Of a stretch of DNA of 64,000 nucleotides, positions 33,132 to 42,364 are shown piece after piece. Source of the DNA: Clostridiaceae bacterium (GTDB lineage: Bacteria > Bacillota > Clostridia > Lachnospirales > Lachnospiraceae); assembly GCA_902362725.1 (NCBI GenBank), contig CABIXM010000001.1:119215-183214 (forward strand), given 5' to 3'. Position 1 is the first letter of the stretch. Each line of letters begins with the position of its first letter. Below the pieces are notes generated by a model. It worked only from the letters and a program-made list of their open reading frames with translations, searched no databases and was not told the DNA's origin. The position numbers and the translations under genes are program-made.

Positions 33132-33170
33132 TTATATTAAATTGAGACTGGCAACGATCACTTTTCCCCG

Positions 33171-33231
33171 TAAGGCAGCTGGTAGAGCACAACCTTAGGA
33201 GGCTATTGTTATATCCATTTAACTACGAGAA
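33171..33231. pseudogene. Mosaic of tRNA fragments
   Basis: The plus strand reads ggcagctggtagagcacaac, the 5' half of a tRNA with a D-arm (about 33176-33195). It runs directly into a minus-strand tRNA-Arg-like 5' half (about 33196-33231; CTCGTAGTTAAATGGATA, then GCCTCCTAAGG) sharing the CCTTAGG junction. Neither forms a complete cloverleaf. Confidence 0.5.
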
Positions 33232-33412
33232 CAAATGCCGTATTTCCGGGATTTTTCGACCCTTTGGCTCCGGCTACCATCATCTATAATTCTATCACTT
33301 CTGTGATGAACTATCTCTTTCTTATCTCTTCTGATTTTTCAGATTTCGCATCCTTAAGTGACCCTCAAACGCTACCCTTTTTCTCCAAAAGGGTTCCGTC
33401 ATGGTTCTACCT

Positions 33413-33450
33413 GAGGAGGCGGACGCTCTATCCTGCTGAGCTACAGAAAC
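33413..33450 (-). pseudogene. 5' half of a second tRNA-Arg
   Basis: These 38 bp match the 5' half of the intact tRNA-Arg (33094-33131) with about three mismatches, but the 3' half is absent. It is probably a relic of past integration or excision at this locus. Confidence 0.7.
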
Positions 33451-33523
33451 CTGCGAGTCAGTCTTGACTGACTTCACTTAAAGAGTGTACCATAAAATAA
33501 GAAAACAGACAAGGAGAAAAACG

Positions 33524-34189
33524 ATGGAACGTGAAATTGATATGAAGGAGGTCTCCGACGGAAGGCTCTACGGGCCCCGGGATATGGTGAAGGCGGACTG
33601 CGGCGGGTGCGCGGGGTGTTCCCAGTGCTGCGAGAGCATGGGAAGCACGATTATTCTGGATCCCTTTGATGTGTGGCGGCTGACCACGGGGCTGGGCGTC
33701 AGCTTCGAGGCGCTTTTGGAGGATAAACTGGAACTGAATCTGGTGGAGGGCATCATTTTGCCGAATATGAAGACTTCGGGAGAGCAGGAGCGCTGCGGCT
33801 TTCTGAACGCGGAGGGGCGCTGCAGCATCCATGGGCTGCGGCCGGGCTTCTGCCGGATCTTTCCGCTGGGAAGGCTTTATGAGAACCACAGCTTTCAGTA
33901 TTTCCTGCAGGTGCATGAATGTCCTAAGGAGCCCAAGTCCAAGGTGAAGGTGCAGAAATGGATCGACACGCCGGATCTGAAGCGCAATGAGAAATTCATC
34001 ATCGACTGGCATTATTTTCTGAAAGAAATCACCGCCCGGCTCAGAGAGCAGGACGGTGAGAAATACCAGAAAATGGTGGATCTGTATATTTTAAAAAGTT
34101 TTTATCAGAAGCCCTGGAAAAAAGGCAGGGATTTCTATGAACAATTTGACGAACGGCTGGCGGAGGCAAAAGGGATATTAAAGATCTAG
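33524..34189 (+). CDS. YkgJ-family cysteine-cluster protein
   Basis: 221 residues from ATG 33524 (RBS AAGGAGAA). The cluster CGGCAGCSQCCESMG near residue 24, then CGFLNAEGRCSIHGLRPGFCRIFPLG near residues 84-112 and CPKEP are the conserved zinc/iron-chelating pattern of the YkgJ (UPF0153-like) family. Function is unproven; metal binding is expected. A longer reading from 33485 lacks an RBS. It converges on the DD-carboxypeptidase gene with a 12-bp overlap. Confidence 0.85.
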   Translation: MEREIDMKEVSDGRLYGPRDMVKADCGGCAGCSQCCESMGSTIILDPFDVWRLTTGLGVSFEALLEDKLELNLVEGIILPNMKTSGEQERCGFLNAEGRCSIHGLRPGFCRIFPLGRLYENHSFQYFLQVHECPKEPKSKVKVQKWIDTPDLKRNEKFIIDWHYFLKEITARLREQDGEKYQKMVDLYILKSFYQKPWKKGRDFYEQFDERLAEAKGILKI

Positions 34190-35806
34190 ATCATCCCATC
34201 CGCCTCGATCCTTTGGCGTCCGATGATACCGTTTCTCCGGCTTTTTATTCTTTGCAGCAGGCTTCATGCCATGGAAGGAGCTCCGTCGGTTCCGTGAGCG
34301 TCTCCGCTGTAGCTTCGGCAGACGAAGGGTAAGCTGGAAGGTCTTCATCAGATGCCGGATCAGCCGGTACAGCAGGAAGAGCAGCAGGAGCACTGCCGCC
34401 ACGATCAGAATCAGCCGCACATTAATCTTGATAAAATGAGTCTGCTGAACCGGTTCTTCGGTTCCGCTAGTTTCTGTATCCGCGGTTTCTCCGGAATCGG
34501 TTTCCTTATCGAATGTAAATTCCTGTAAATTATCCTTAGTAAGAGAAATATCCGCCGTACCCACCGGTTCCCCGTTGTAGGTATAGGACAGGCTGGCAAT
34601 CACATCTGAATCCGCATTTTCATCCTGGAAGGTCAGCTCCGGGGAGGCGTCCGTAAAGGAGACGCCGTTGGGAAGCACGATGTCCGCGCCGGTGTCGATC
34701 TGAATCAGCGGCTTGGACTGTCCGAAGATGGCGCTTCCGATATAAGAGGAGCCGGATACCGAGAAATTGGTCTCATTTTCGGAGACATTAAAGGGCGTAA
34801 AATTCTCGGAGGCGTAGTCCAGAAGCAAGGCTGTATCGGTGAACAGCGGCACGCCTTTCTCACCGGTGGACTGGGTCCGCATGGTCACGACGATGAGCGT
34901 CATGCCGTTCCGCTCCGCTACCGTGACCAGAGTGCCCTTGGCCACGCTGGTATTACCGGTCTTGCCTGCGATGACCGAATCGTCCAGGTACTTGGTGATC
35001 CCCTTGTAGGGGGCAATCATATAGTGGTGATTGGTCATATAGGTGATTTCGTCACGCTTGTTGGTAGGCTGCATCTGATACTTGGCCGTGCCGGAGATAT
35101 GGAGAAAATCCTCGTTCTGAATGGCGGCCCGGGTAATCAGCGCCATGTCGTGGGCGCTGGTGTAGTGCTCGTCATTGTGGAGGCCGTTGGCATTGGCGAA
35201 ATGGGTGTTGGTACAGCCCAGCTCCGCCGCCTTCTGATTCATCATTTCCGCAAAGGCATCAATGGAACCGGCTACATGCTCCGCCAGACCGTTGGCACAC
35301 TCGTTGGCGGACTCCAGCATCAGCGCGTAGAGGGACTGCTCCACTGTGAGCTGCTCATCCTCAGTAGTGTAGATGCTGCTGCTTCCCGCGTCGATGGTGT
35401 GGGTCGCGTTGTAAGAGTAAGTGACCGTCTCATCCAGCGAGCAGTTCTCCAGGGTTAAAAGCGCGGTCATAATCTTCGTGATGCTGGCCGGATAATTTTT
35501 CATATCCATATCCTTATTATAAAGGATGGCTCCGCTGGAAGCCTCCATGACGATGGCGGATTCCGCGTAAATCTGCGGGCCCTGGGGCCAGCCGTCGATG
35601 GCGTTGGAATCGATATCCTTATTATAAGCAGCCTGGCGCTCGGCCTCGATCTGCTCGGCGGCAGCCTTTTCCGCGGCGATTTGCGCGGCCGTCCTTTTCG
35701 AGGCTTTTTTCGCAGCTTCTGCGGAAACGGGGTTGAAGCAGAGGGAACCCATCAGGGAAAGGGTCAGAAGACCCGTAAAAAACCGAAATCTATGTGAAAA
35801 CTTCAT
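34178..35806 (-). CDS. D-alanyl-D-alanine carboxypeptidase (S11, DacA/PBP5 type)
   Basis: 542 residues. A signal peptide (residues 1-29, ending PVSAEA) is followed by a charged helical linker and the S11 catalytic motifs S108-I-T-K111, S166-A-N168 and K282-T-G284. A C-terminal beta domain, a Ser/Thr/Glu linker, a membrane helix (about residues 460-482) and a basic cytoplasmic tail follow. Most PBP5 relatives anchor by an amphipathic helix, so the full membrane helix and long basic tail are noteworthy. It trims the terminal D-Ala of peptidoglycan stem peptides at the outer face of the membrane. RBS AGGAGTG precedes the start. Confidence 0.93.
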   Translation of the reverse strand: MKFSHRFRFFTGLLTLSLMGSLCFNPVSAEAAKKASKRTAAQIAAEKAAAEQIEAERQAAYNKDIDSNAIDGWPQGPQIYAESAIVMEASSGAILYNKDMDMKNYPASITKIMTALLTLENCSLDETVTYSYNATHTIDAGSSSIYTTEDEQLTVEQSLYALMLESANECANGLAEHVAGSIDAFAEMMNQKAAELGCTNTHFANANGLHNDEHYTSAHDMALITRAAIQNEDFLHISGTAKYQMQPTNKRDEITYMTNHHYMIAPYKGITKYLDDSVIAGKTGNTSVAKGTLVTVAERNGMTLIVVTMRTQSTGEKGVPLFTDTALLLDYASENFTPFNVSENETNFSVSGSSYIGSAIFGQSKPLIQIDTGADIVLPNGVSFTDASPELTFQDENADSDVIASLSYTYNGEPVGTADISLTKDNLQEFTFDKETDSGETADTETSGTEEPVQQTHFIKINVRLILIVAAVLLLLFLLYRLIRHLMKTFQLTLRLPKLQRRRSRNRRSSFHGMKPAAKNKKPEKRYHRTPKDRGGWDDLDL

Positions 35807-35937
35807 ATAAAAGCACTCCTGGAATAAATTTGTAACATTTTGATTCTAAGTATAGGTCATTTCCGGAAAGGGCGCAAGGGCTTCCGAGAAAAGTTTAAAT
35901 TTCCTTAAGAAAAAATGGGTAAAATCCGGCCGAATGG

Positions 35938-35967
35938 TTGACAAATCCCGCAAAAACGGGGTATACT
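35938..35967 (+). promoter_or_regulatory. SigA-type promoter of ileS
   Basis: TTGACA (35938-35943) and TATACT (35962-35967) with an 18-bp spacer. Transcription would start near 35974, at the beginning of the T-box. Confidence 0.8.
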
Positions 35968-35973
35968 AGCCAA

Positions 35974-36253
35974 TAGCAAGAAAACTAAACAACAAAAGGC
36001 ACAGACGAAGAGAGTAGAAAAGCGCCAAAAGGCACAGAGAACCGGGGATGGTGGAAGCCCGGTGCGAGTAGGACTTTTTGAAAATCACTTCCGAGCTCCG
36101 GGCTGAAAGCGTTTTGTATCCGAAAAGCAATACCAGTAGGCTCCGGCGGGACTCCTCCGTTATGGGAGACACATGTGATGGCATGTTGTAATAAGGTGGT
36201 TTCACAGAAGCGATCGGCTTTTGTCCTGTTACAGGACAAGGGTCGTTTTTTTT
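35974..36253 (+). promoter_or_regulatory. T-box leader (Ile specifier)
   Basis: The leader shows the T-box layout. A stem I region contains the specifier loop gaaaATCactt with ATC at 36084-36086, an Ile codon. A T-box sequence ggTGGTttc (UGGU at 36197-36200) can pair with the ACCA end of uncharged tRNA-Ile. The terminator stem lies about 36211-36245 (ttgtcct / aggacaa core) and is followed by eight Ts. Uncharged tRNA-Ile should favour read-through into ileS. Confidence 0.9.
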
Positions 36254-36344
36254 CGCGAAAGGCACAAGTCCCTTCGGACGCCGCCCCGCGAATCTGAAAT
36301 TCTGGAGAACAGGGTTTTCAGTGATTTCAAAAGGAGGAAAAATC

Positions 36345-39300
36345 ATGTACAACAAAGTATCAACCGACCTGAATTTCGTCGGCCGTGAGAAAGAGATTGA
36401 AAAGTTCTGGGATGAAAATCACATTTTCGAGAAGAGCATGGACAGCCGCAAGGAAGGCGAGACCTACACCTTCTACGACGGACCGCCTACCGCCAATGGT
36501 AAACCCCATATCGGCCATGTGCTGACCCGTGTTATCAAGGATATGATCCCCAGATACCGCACCATGAAGGGCTACATGGTACCGAGAAAGGCCGGCTGGG
36601 ATACCCACGGACTTCCGGTAGAGCTGGAGGTCGAGAAGATGCTGGGTCTGGACGGCAAGGAGCAGATCGAGCAGTACGGCCTGGACCCGTTCATCCGCAA
36701 ATGTAAAGAGAGCGTCTGGAAATACAAGGGCATGTGGGAGGATTTCTCCGGCACCGTAGGTTTCTGGGCAGACATGGAGCATCCGTTTGTCACATACGAT
36801 GACAACTACATCGAGTCCGAGTGGTGGGCGCTGAAGGAGATCTGGAAGAAGGGCCTGCTGTACAAGGGCTTCAAGATCGTTCCCTACTGCCCGCGCTGTG
36901 GTACCCCCCTTTCCAGCCATGAGGTAGCCCAGGGCTACAAGCAGGTGAAGGAGCGCTCCGCCATCGTCCGCTTCAAGGTAAAGGATGAGGACGCGTACTT
37001 CCTGGCATGGACCACCACCCCCTGGACCCTGCCGTCCAACGTGGGTCTGTGTATGAACCCCAGCGACACCTACGTAAAGGTCAAGGCAGCAGACGGCTAC
37101 ACCTACTACCTGGCAGAGGCCCTGGCAGACAAGGTGCTGGGCGGTCTCGCAGAGGAAGGCAAGCCCGCCTACGAGGTTCTGGAAAAATATGTCGGAAAAG
37201 ATCTGGAGTACAAGGAGTACGAGCCGCTGTTTGCCTGCGCCGGAGAGGCAGCTGCAAAGCAGCATAAGAAAGGTTTCTATGTAACGGTAGACAACTATGT
37301 CAGCATGTCCGATGGTACCGGTATCGTTCATATCGCGCCGGCCTTCGGTGAGGACGACGGACGTGTGGGCCGCAACTACGACCTGCCCTTCGTACAGTTC
37401 GTGGACGGCAAGGGTAACATGACCGCCGAGACGCCGTATGCAGGTATGTTTGTAAAGAAGGCTGACCCCGAAGTCCTGAAGGATCTGGACGCAGAGGGCA
37501 AGCTTTTTGACGCGCCCAAGTTCGAGCATGATTACCCGTTCTGCTGGCGCTGCGACACACCGCTTATCTACTACGCGCGTGAGTCCTGGTTCATCAAAAT
37601 GACCGCGGTAAAGGATGACCTGATCCGCAATAACAATACCATCAACTGGATCCCGGAGAGCATCGGTAAGGGACGTTTCGGCGACTGGCTGGAGAACATT
37701 CAGGACTGGGGCGTAAGCCGTAACCGTTACTGGGGAACTCCGCTGAACATCTGGGAGTGTGAAGGCTGCGGACACCAGGAGTCCATCGGAAGCAGAGAAG
37801 AACTTTATGAAATGAGCGGCGACGAGAACGCGAAGACCGTCGAGTTCCATCGCCCGTACATTGACCAGATCACCATGAAATGCCCCTGCTGTGGCAAGAC
37901 CATGCGCCGCGTACCGGAGGTACTGGACTGCTGGTTCGACTCCGGAGCGATGCCCTTCGCGCAGCATCATTACCCGTTTGAAAATCAGGAGCTGTTCCAT
38001 CAGCAGTTCCCGGCACAGTTTATCTCCGAGGCCGTAGACCAGACCCGAGGCTGGTTCTACTCCCTGCTGGCAGAGTCCACGCTTCTGTTCAACAAGGCTC
38101 CTTACGAGAACGTCATCGTTCTGGGCCATGTACAGGATGAGAACGGCCAGAAGATGAGTAAGTCCAAGGGAAATGCGGTAGATCCCTTTGACGCGCTGGA
38201 TAAATACGGCGCAGACGCCATCCGCTGGTATTTCTACATCAACAGCGCGCCCTGGCTGCCCAACCGTTTCCACGGAAAGGCCGTACAGGAAGGACAGCGT
38301 AAATTCATGGGTACCCTTTGGAACACCTATGCGTTCTTCGTGCTGTATGCCAACATTGACGAATTTGACGCAACGAAGTATGAGCTGAATTATGATTCCC
38401 TGAGTGTCATGGACAAATGGCTTCTGTCCAAGCTGAACACCGTAGTAGGCGAGGTAGACGATAACCTGAACAATTACCGGATCCCGGAGGCAGCAAGAGC
38501 CCTTCAGGAGTTCGTGGACGATATGTCCAACTGGTATGTACGCCGCAGCCGTGAGCGTTTCTGGGCAAAGGGCATGGAGCAGGATAAGATCAATGCTTAT
38601 ATGACCCTGTATACCTCCCTGGTAACCATTTCCAAGGCGGCAGCGCCCATGGTACCCTTCATGACAGAAGAAATTTACCAGAATCTGGTAAGAAGCATCG
38701 ACAAGGATGCTCCCGAGAGCATCCATCTGTGCGACTTCCCGACTGTAAACAAGGCATGGATCAACGAAGAGCTGGAGCGCGATATGGATGAGGTTCTGAA
38801 GATCGTTGTGATGGGCCGTGCGTGCCGTAACACCGCGAACATCAAGAACCGTCAGCCCATTGCCCAGATGTATGTAAAGGCTCCCTACAAGCTGGCTGAG
38901 TACTACTGCGAGATTATCGAGGACGAGCTGAACGTGAAAAAGGTAGACTTTACCGACGACGTCCGCGCATTTACCACATATAGCTTCAAACCGCAGCTGA
39001 AGACCGTAGGACCCAAGTACGGCAAGTTCCTGAACGGCATCCGCCAGCACCTGTCTGAGGTGGACGGCAATACCGCCATGGACGAGCTGAAGGAGAAGGG
39101 AAGCCTCACATTTGACGTAAACGGTACAAATGTGGTATTATCTGAAGAGGATCTGCTGATTGACATGGCGCAGACCGAAGGCTTTGTATCTGACGGTGAC
39201 AATACCATCACCGTAGTGCTGGACACCAAGCTCACACCGGAACTGATCGAGGAGGGCTTTGTCCGCGAGATCATCAGCAAGGTGCAGACCATGCGGAAAG

Positions 39301-39500
39301 AGGCAGATTTCCAGGTAACCGACAAGATCGTGATTTCCTGCAAGGGCAATGAGAAGATCGAAGAGCTGATCAGGGCCAATGCGGATCAGATCAAGTCCGA
39401 GGTTCTGGCAGTGGATGTGAAGTTCGACGAGGCCAATGGCTACGTGAAGGACTGGAGTATCAACGGCGAGAATGTTACCATGGGCGTAGAGCGCGCGTAA
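36345..39500 (+). CDS. ileS: Isoleucyl-tRNA synthetase, long eukaryote-like type
   Basis: 1051 residues from ATG 36345 (RBS AAAGGAGGAAAA). HIGH is at residues 55-58 and KMSKS near 603-607. The editing domain (about 200-400) and a zinc-type CPRCG (residue about 185) and CxxC pairs (WECEGCGHQ, MKCPCCGKTM) are visible. The length and C-terminal extension fit the eukaryote-like IleRS2 type, which is known for natural mupirocin tolerance, rather than the 920-residue bacterial type; this subtype call is inference. The T-box upstream couples it to tRNA-Ile charging. Confidence 0.95.
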   Translation: MYNKVSTDLNFVGREKEIEKFWDENHIFEKSMDSRKEGETYTFYDGPPTANGKPHIGHVLTRVIKDMIPRYRTMKGYMVPRKAGWDTHGLPVELEVEKMLGLDGKEQIEQYGLDPFIRKCKESVWKYKGMWEDFSGTVGFWADMEHPFVTYDDNYIESEWWALKEIWKKGLLYKGFKIVPYCPRCGTPLSSHEVAQGYKQVKERSAIVRFKVKDEDAYFLAWTTTPWTLPSNVGLCMNPSDTYVKVKAADGYTYYLAEALADKVLGGLAEEGKPAYEVLEKYVGKDLEYKEYEPLFACAGEAAAKQHKKGFYVTVDNYVSMSDGTGIVHIAPAFGEDDGRVGRNYDLPFVQFVDGKGNMTAETPYAGMFVKKADPEVLKDLDAEGKLFDAPKFEHDYPFCWRCDTPLIYYARESWFIKMTAVKDDLIRNNNTINWIPESIGKGRFGDWLENIQDWGVSRNRYWGTPLNIWECEGCGHQESIGSREELYEMSGDENAKTVEFHRPYIDQITMKCPCCGKTMRRVPEVLDCWFDSGAMPFAQHHYPFENQELFHQQFPAQFISEAVDQTRGWFYSLLAESTLLFNKAPYENVIVLGHVQDENGQKMSKSKGNAVDPFDALDKYGADAIRWYFYINSAPWLPNRFHGKAVQEGQRKFMGTLWNTYAFFVLYANIDEFDATKYELNYDSLSVMDKWLLSKLNTVVGEVDDNLNNYRIPEAARALQEFVDDMSNWYVRRSRERFWAKGMEQDKINAYMTLYTSLVTISKAAAPMVPFMTEEIYQNLVRSIDKDAPESIHLCDFPTVNKAWINEELERDMDEVLKIVVMGRACRNTANIKNRQPIAQMYVKAPYKLAEYYCEIIEDELNVKKVDFTDDVRAFTTYSFKPQLKTVGPKYGKFLNGIRQHLSEVDGNTAMDELKEKGSLTFDVNGTNVVLSEEDLLIDMAQTEGFVSDGDNTITVVLDTKLTPELIEEGFVREIISKVQTMRKEADFQVTDKIVISCKGNEKIEELIRANADQIKSEVLAVDVKFDEANGYVKDWSINGENVTMGVERA

Positions 39501-39619
39501 GCGCGTTCTGGTCTTGCAGCACGAAATGATGCGGACAGCATACTTTCTGTGCATTGCGAAGCGTGTCACTGTGAACGGAGTGAACAGTGATAAACGGTAT
39601 CAAAGAGGAGGAAACTATT

Positions 39620-42106
39620 ATGAATAAGAGACCCTTCGACAAGGAACTCTTTAAGAGAAGCGTAGTTTACAACGTGAAGACTCTGTACCGGACACCCATT
39701 GAAGAGGCAACACAGCACCAGATTTTTCATGCGGTAGCGCTGGCTACCAAGGACGCGATCATCGACGCATGGATTGCAACCCAGGAGCAGATGAAAAAGC
39801 AGGATCCGAAGATCGTGTATTACATGTCCATGGAATTTTTGATGGGCCGTGCTCTTGGCAATAACCTGATTAACCTAACCTATTATGACGAAGTAAAGGA
39901 AGCTCTGGAGGAGCTGGGCTGCGATCTGAACGTAATCGAGGATCAGGAGCCGGACGCAGCTCTGGGAAGACTGGCAGCCTGCTTCCTGGATTCTCTGGCA
40001 ACCCTGGGTTATGCGGCATACGGCTGCGGCATCCGTTACCGCTATGGTATGTTCAAGCAGAAAATTGAGAACGGATATCAGAAAGAAATTCCCGACGACT
40101 GGCTTGTGGACGGCAATCCCTTCGAGCTCCGCCGTCCGGAGTACGCGAAGATCGTCAAGTTCGGCGGCTACGTAGACGTAGAGGTCGATCAGAACGGCAA
40201 GAACCATTTTATCCAGAAGGGCTATCAGGCCGTACGGGCTATCCCCTGCGACCTTCCGGTAGTAGGCTATGGCAATAACGTAGTGAATACCCTTCGTATC
40301 TGGGACGCAGAGGCCATGAATACCTTCCGCCTGGACGCCTTCGACAAGGGCGATTATCAGCAGGCCGTAGAGGAAGAAAACCTGGCGAAGCTGCTGGTAG
40401 AGGTTCTGTACCCCAACGACAACCATATGGCAGGCAAGGAGCTGCGTCTGAAGCAGCAGTATTTCTTTATTTCCGCCAGCGTGCAGGAGGCCATTGCCCG
40501 TTATAAGAGAAATCATGACGACATCCGCAAGTTCTACGAGAAGGCGGCGTTCCAGCTGAACGATACCCATCCGACTGTAGCGGTAGCCGAGCTGATGCGT
40601 ATCCTCATCGACGAGGAAGGCCTGGAGTGGGACGAGGCATGGGATGTAACGACTAAGACCTGCGCTTACACCAACCACACCATCATGGCAGAGGCCCTGG
40701 AGAAATGGCCTATCGAGCTGTTCTCCCGTCTGCTTCCCCGTGTATACCAGATCGTGGAGGAGATCAACCGTCGTTTTGTACTGGATATCCAGGCAAAATA
40801 TCCGGGCGATCAGGAGAAGATCCGCAAGATGGCTATCATTTACGACGGACAGGTCAAGATGGCTCATCTGGCTATCGCGGCAGGCCATTCTGTAAACGGC
40901 GTAGCGAGACTGCATACAGAGATCCTGAAAAAGCAGGAGCTGAAGGATTTCTACGAGATGATGCCGGAGAAGTTCAACAACAAGACCAACGGTATTACCC
41001 AGCGTCGTTTCCTGCTTCACGGCAATCCGCTGCTGGCTCAGTGGGTGACCGACCACATCGGCGACGAGTGGATCACCGACCTGTCCCAGATCAGCAAGCT
41101 GAAAGTCTACGCAGACGACGAGAAGGCGCAGCAGGAGTTCATGAACATCAAGTATCAGAACAAGGTGCGTCTGGCGAAATACATCCAGGAGCACAACGGC
41201 GTCACCGTAGACCCGCGCTCCATCTTCGATGTACAGGTTAAGAGATTGCATGAGTACAAGCGTCAGCTGCTGAACATCCTGCATGTGATGTATCTGTATA
41301 ATAAGATCAAAGAGCATCCGGATATGGAATTCTATCCGAGAACCTTTATCTTCGGAGCAAAGGCAGCAGCAGGCTACCGCCGCGCGAAGCTGACCATCAA
41401 GCTTATCAACTCCGTGGCAGACGTGATCAACAACGACGCGTCTATTAGCGGCAAGATCAAGGTTGTCTTTATCGAGGATTACCGTGTCTCCAACGCAGAG
41501 CTGATCTTCGCTGCAGCAGATGTATCTGAGCAGATCTCTACCGCCAGCAAGGAGGCGTCCGGTACCGGTAACATGAAGTTCATGCTGAACGGAGCCCTGA
41601 CCATCGGAACCATGGACGGTGCAAATGTGGAAATGGTAGAAGAGATGGGTGAGGAAAACGCCTTTATCTTCGGTCTGAGCGCAGACGAGGTTATCAATTA
41701 TGAGCAGCATGGCGGCTACAATCCCATGGATATCTTCAATTCCGATCAGGATATCCGTCACGTGCTGATGCAGCTGATCAATGGTTATTATGCACCCCAG
41801 GATCCGGAGATGTTCCGCGACCTGTATGATTCTCTGCTGAATACGAACAACAGCGATCGGGCAGATACCTACTTCATCCTGAAGGATTTCCGGTCCTATG
41901 CAGAGACCCATGCCAAGATCGAGTCTGTATACCGAGACGAGAAGCAGTGGGCAAAGAAGGCTCTCTGGAATACCGCATGCAGCGGCAAGTTCTCTTCCGA
42001 CCGAACCATCCAGGAGTACGTGGACGATATCTGGCATCTGGATAAGATGACGGTAGAGCTTCCGAAGGAAGATATGGAAGTCAGCGGCAAAAAGGCTGCA
42101 AAATAA
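39620..42106 (+). CDS. glgP: Glycogen/alpha-glucan phosphorylase
   Basis: 828 residues from ATG 39620 (RBS AGAGGAGGAAAC). The family blocks are clear: MSMEFLMGRALGNNLINL near the N-terminus, KNNDTHP-like QLNDTHPTVAVAELMR in the middle and the PLP-lysine motif EASGTGNMKFMLNGALTIGTMDGANVEM near residues 645-672. It releases glucose-1-phosphate from glycogen or maltodextrin. It follows ileS by 120 bp with only a weak 7-bp hairpin (39566-39572/39584-39590) between, so partial co-transcription is possible. Confidence 0.96.
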   Translation: MNKRPFDKELFKRSVVYNVKTLYRTPIEEATQHQIFHAVALATKDAIIDAWIATQEQMKKQDPKIVYYMSMEFLMGRALGNNLINLTYYDEVKEALEELGCDLNVIEDQEPDAALGRLAACFLDSLATLGYAAYGCGIRYRYGMFKQKIENGYQKEIPDDWLVDGNPFELRRPEYAKIVKFGGYVDVEVDQNGKNHFIQKGYQAVRAIPCDLPVVGYGNNVVNTLRIWDAEAMNTFRLDAFDKGDYQQAVEEENLAKLLVEVLYPNDNHMAGKELRLKQQYFFISASVQEAIARYKRNHDDIRKFYEKAAFQLNDTHPTVAVAELMRILIDEEGLEWDEAWDVTTKTCAYTNHTIMAEALEKWPIELFSRLLPRVYQIVEEINRRFVLDIQAKYPGDQEKIRKMAIIYDGQVKMAHLAIAAGHSVNGVARLHTEILKKQELKDFYEMMPEKFNNKTNGITQRRFLLHGNPLLAQWVTDHIGDEWITDLSQISKLKVYADDEKAQQEFMNIKYQNKVRLAKYIQEHNGVTVDPRSIFDVQVKRLHEYKRQLLNILHVMYLYNKIKEHPDMEFYPRTFIFGAKAAAGYRRAKLTIKLINSVADVINNDASISGKIKVVFIEDYRVSNAELIFAAADVSEQISTASKEASGTGNMKFMLNGALTIGTMDGANVEMVEEMGEENAFIFGLSADEVINYEQHGGYNPMDIFNSDQDIRHVLMQLINGYYAPQDPEMFRDLYDSLLNTNNSDRADTYFILKDFRSYAETHAKIESVYRDEKQWAKKALWNTACSGKFSSDRTIQEYVDDIWHLDKMTVELPKEDMEVSGKKAAK

Positions 42107-42119
42107 AGGGTAGATGACA

Positions 42120-42155
42120 AAAGGACAGACGTTTTCGGGCGTCTGTCCTTTTTAT
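42120..42155 (+). terminator. Terminator of glgP
   Basis: Perfect 12-bp arms aaaggacagacg (42120-42131) and cgtctgtccttt (42140-42151) followed by Ts. Its end touches the first copy of the 146-bp repeat. Confidence 0.9.
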
Positions 42156-42296
42156 GGAATAGGAAATTCCGATAGAATTCCCTATTCCATAAAAGCAAGC
42201 AGAGCTTGCAAAGATGCGCACTCGGCGCAGTGGTAGATGGTTGCTGAAGCAACCGCTCCTCGGCGCGAGAATGTGCCAATGGCACATTCTTTTTCA
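42151..42296. repeat. 146-bp hairpin-rich repeat, copy 1
   Basis: Matches 51342-51487 at 144 of 146 positions in the same orientation. It opens with a long palindrome (atggaatagg ... cctattccat), contains ggttgct/agcaacc and gcaagc/gcttgc hairpins, and ends with gaatgtgcc/ggcacattc plus a T-run. No gene lies in it; several hairpins suggest a structured mobile repeat. Confidence 0.85.
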
Positions 42297-42364
42297 TGTA
42301 ACAGGAAATTCCATTGCAAAATGGGGTGAAATCGTGTATGGTTAAGAAAAAGGGGGTCAGGCTT

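Noticed and set aside
36360..39050. 896-codon minus-strand open frame opposite ileS
   Set aside because: Antisense shadow of an unmistakable isoleucyl-tRNA synthetase; no RBS and no recognisable protein.
39875..42037. 720-codon minus-strand open frame opposite glgP
   Set aside because: Antisense shadow of glycogen phosphorylase, for the same reasons.
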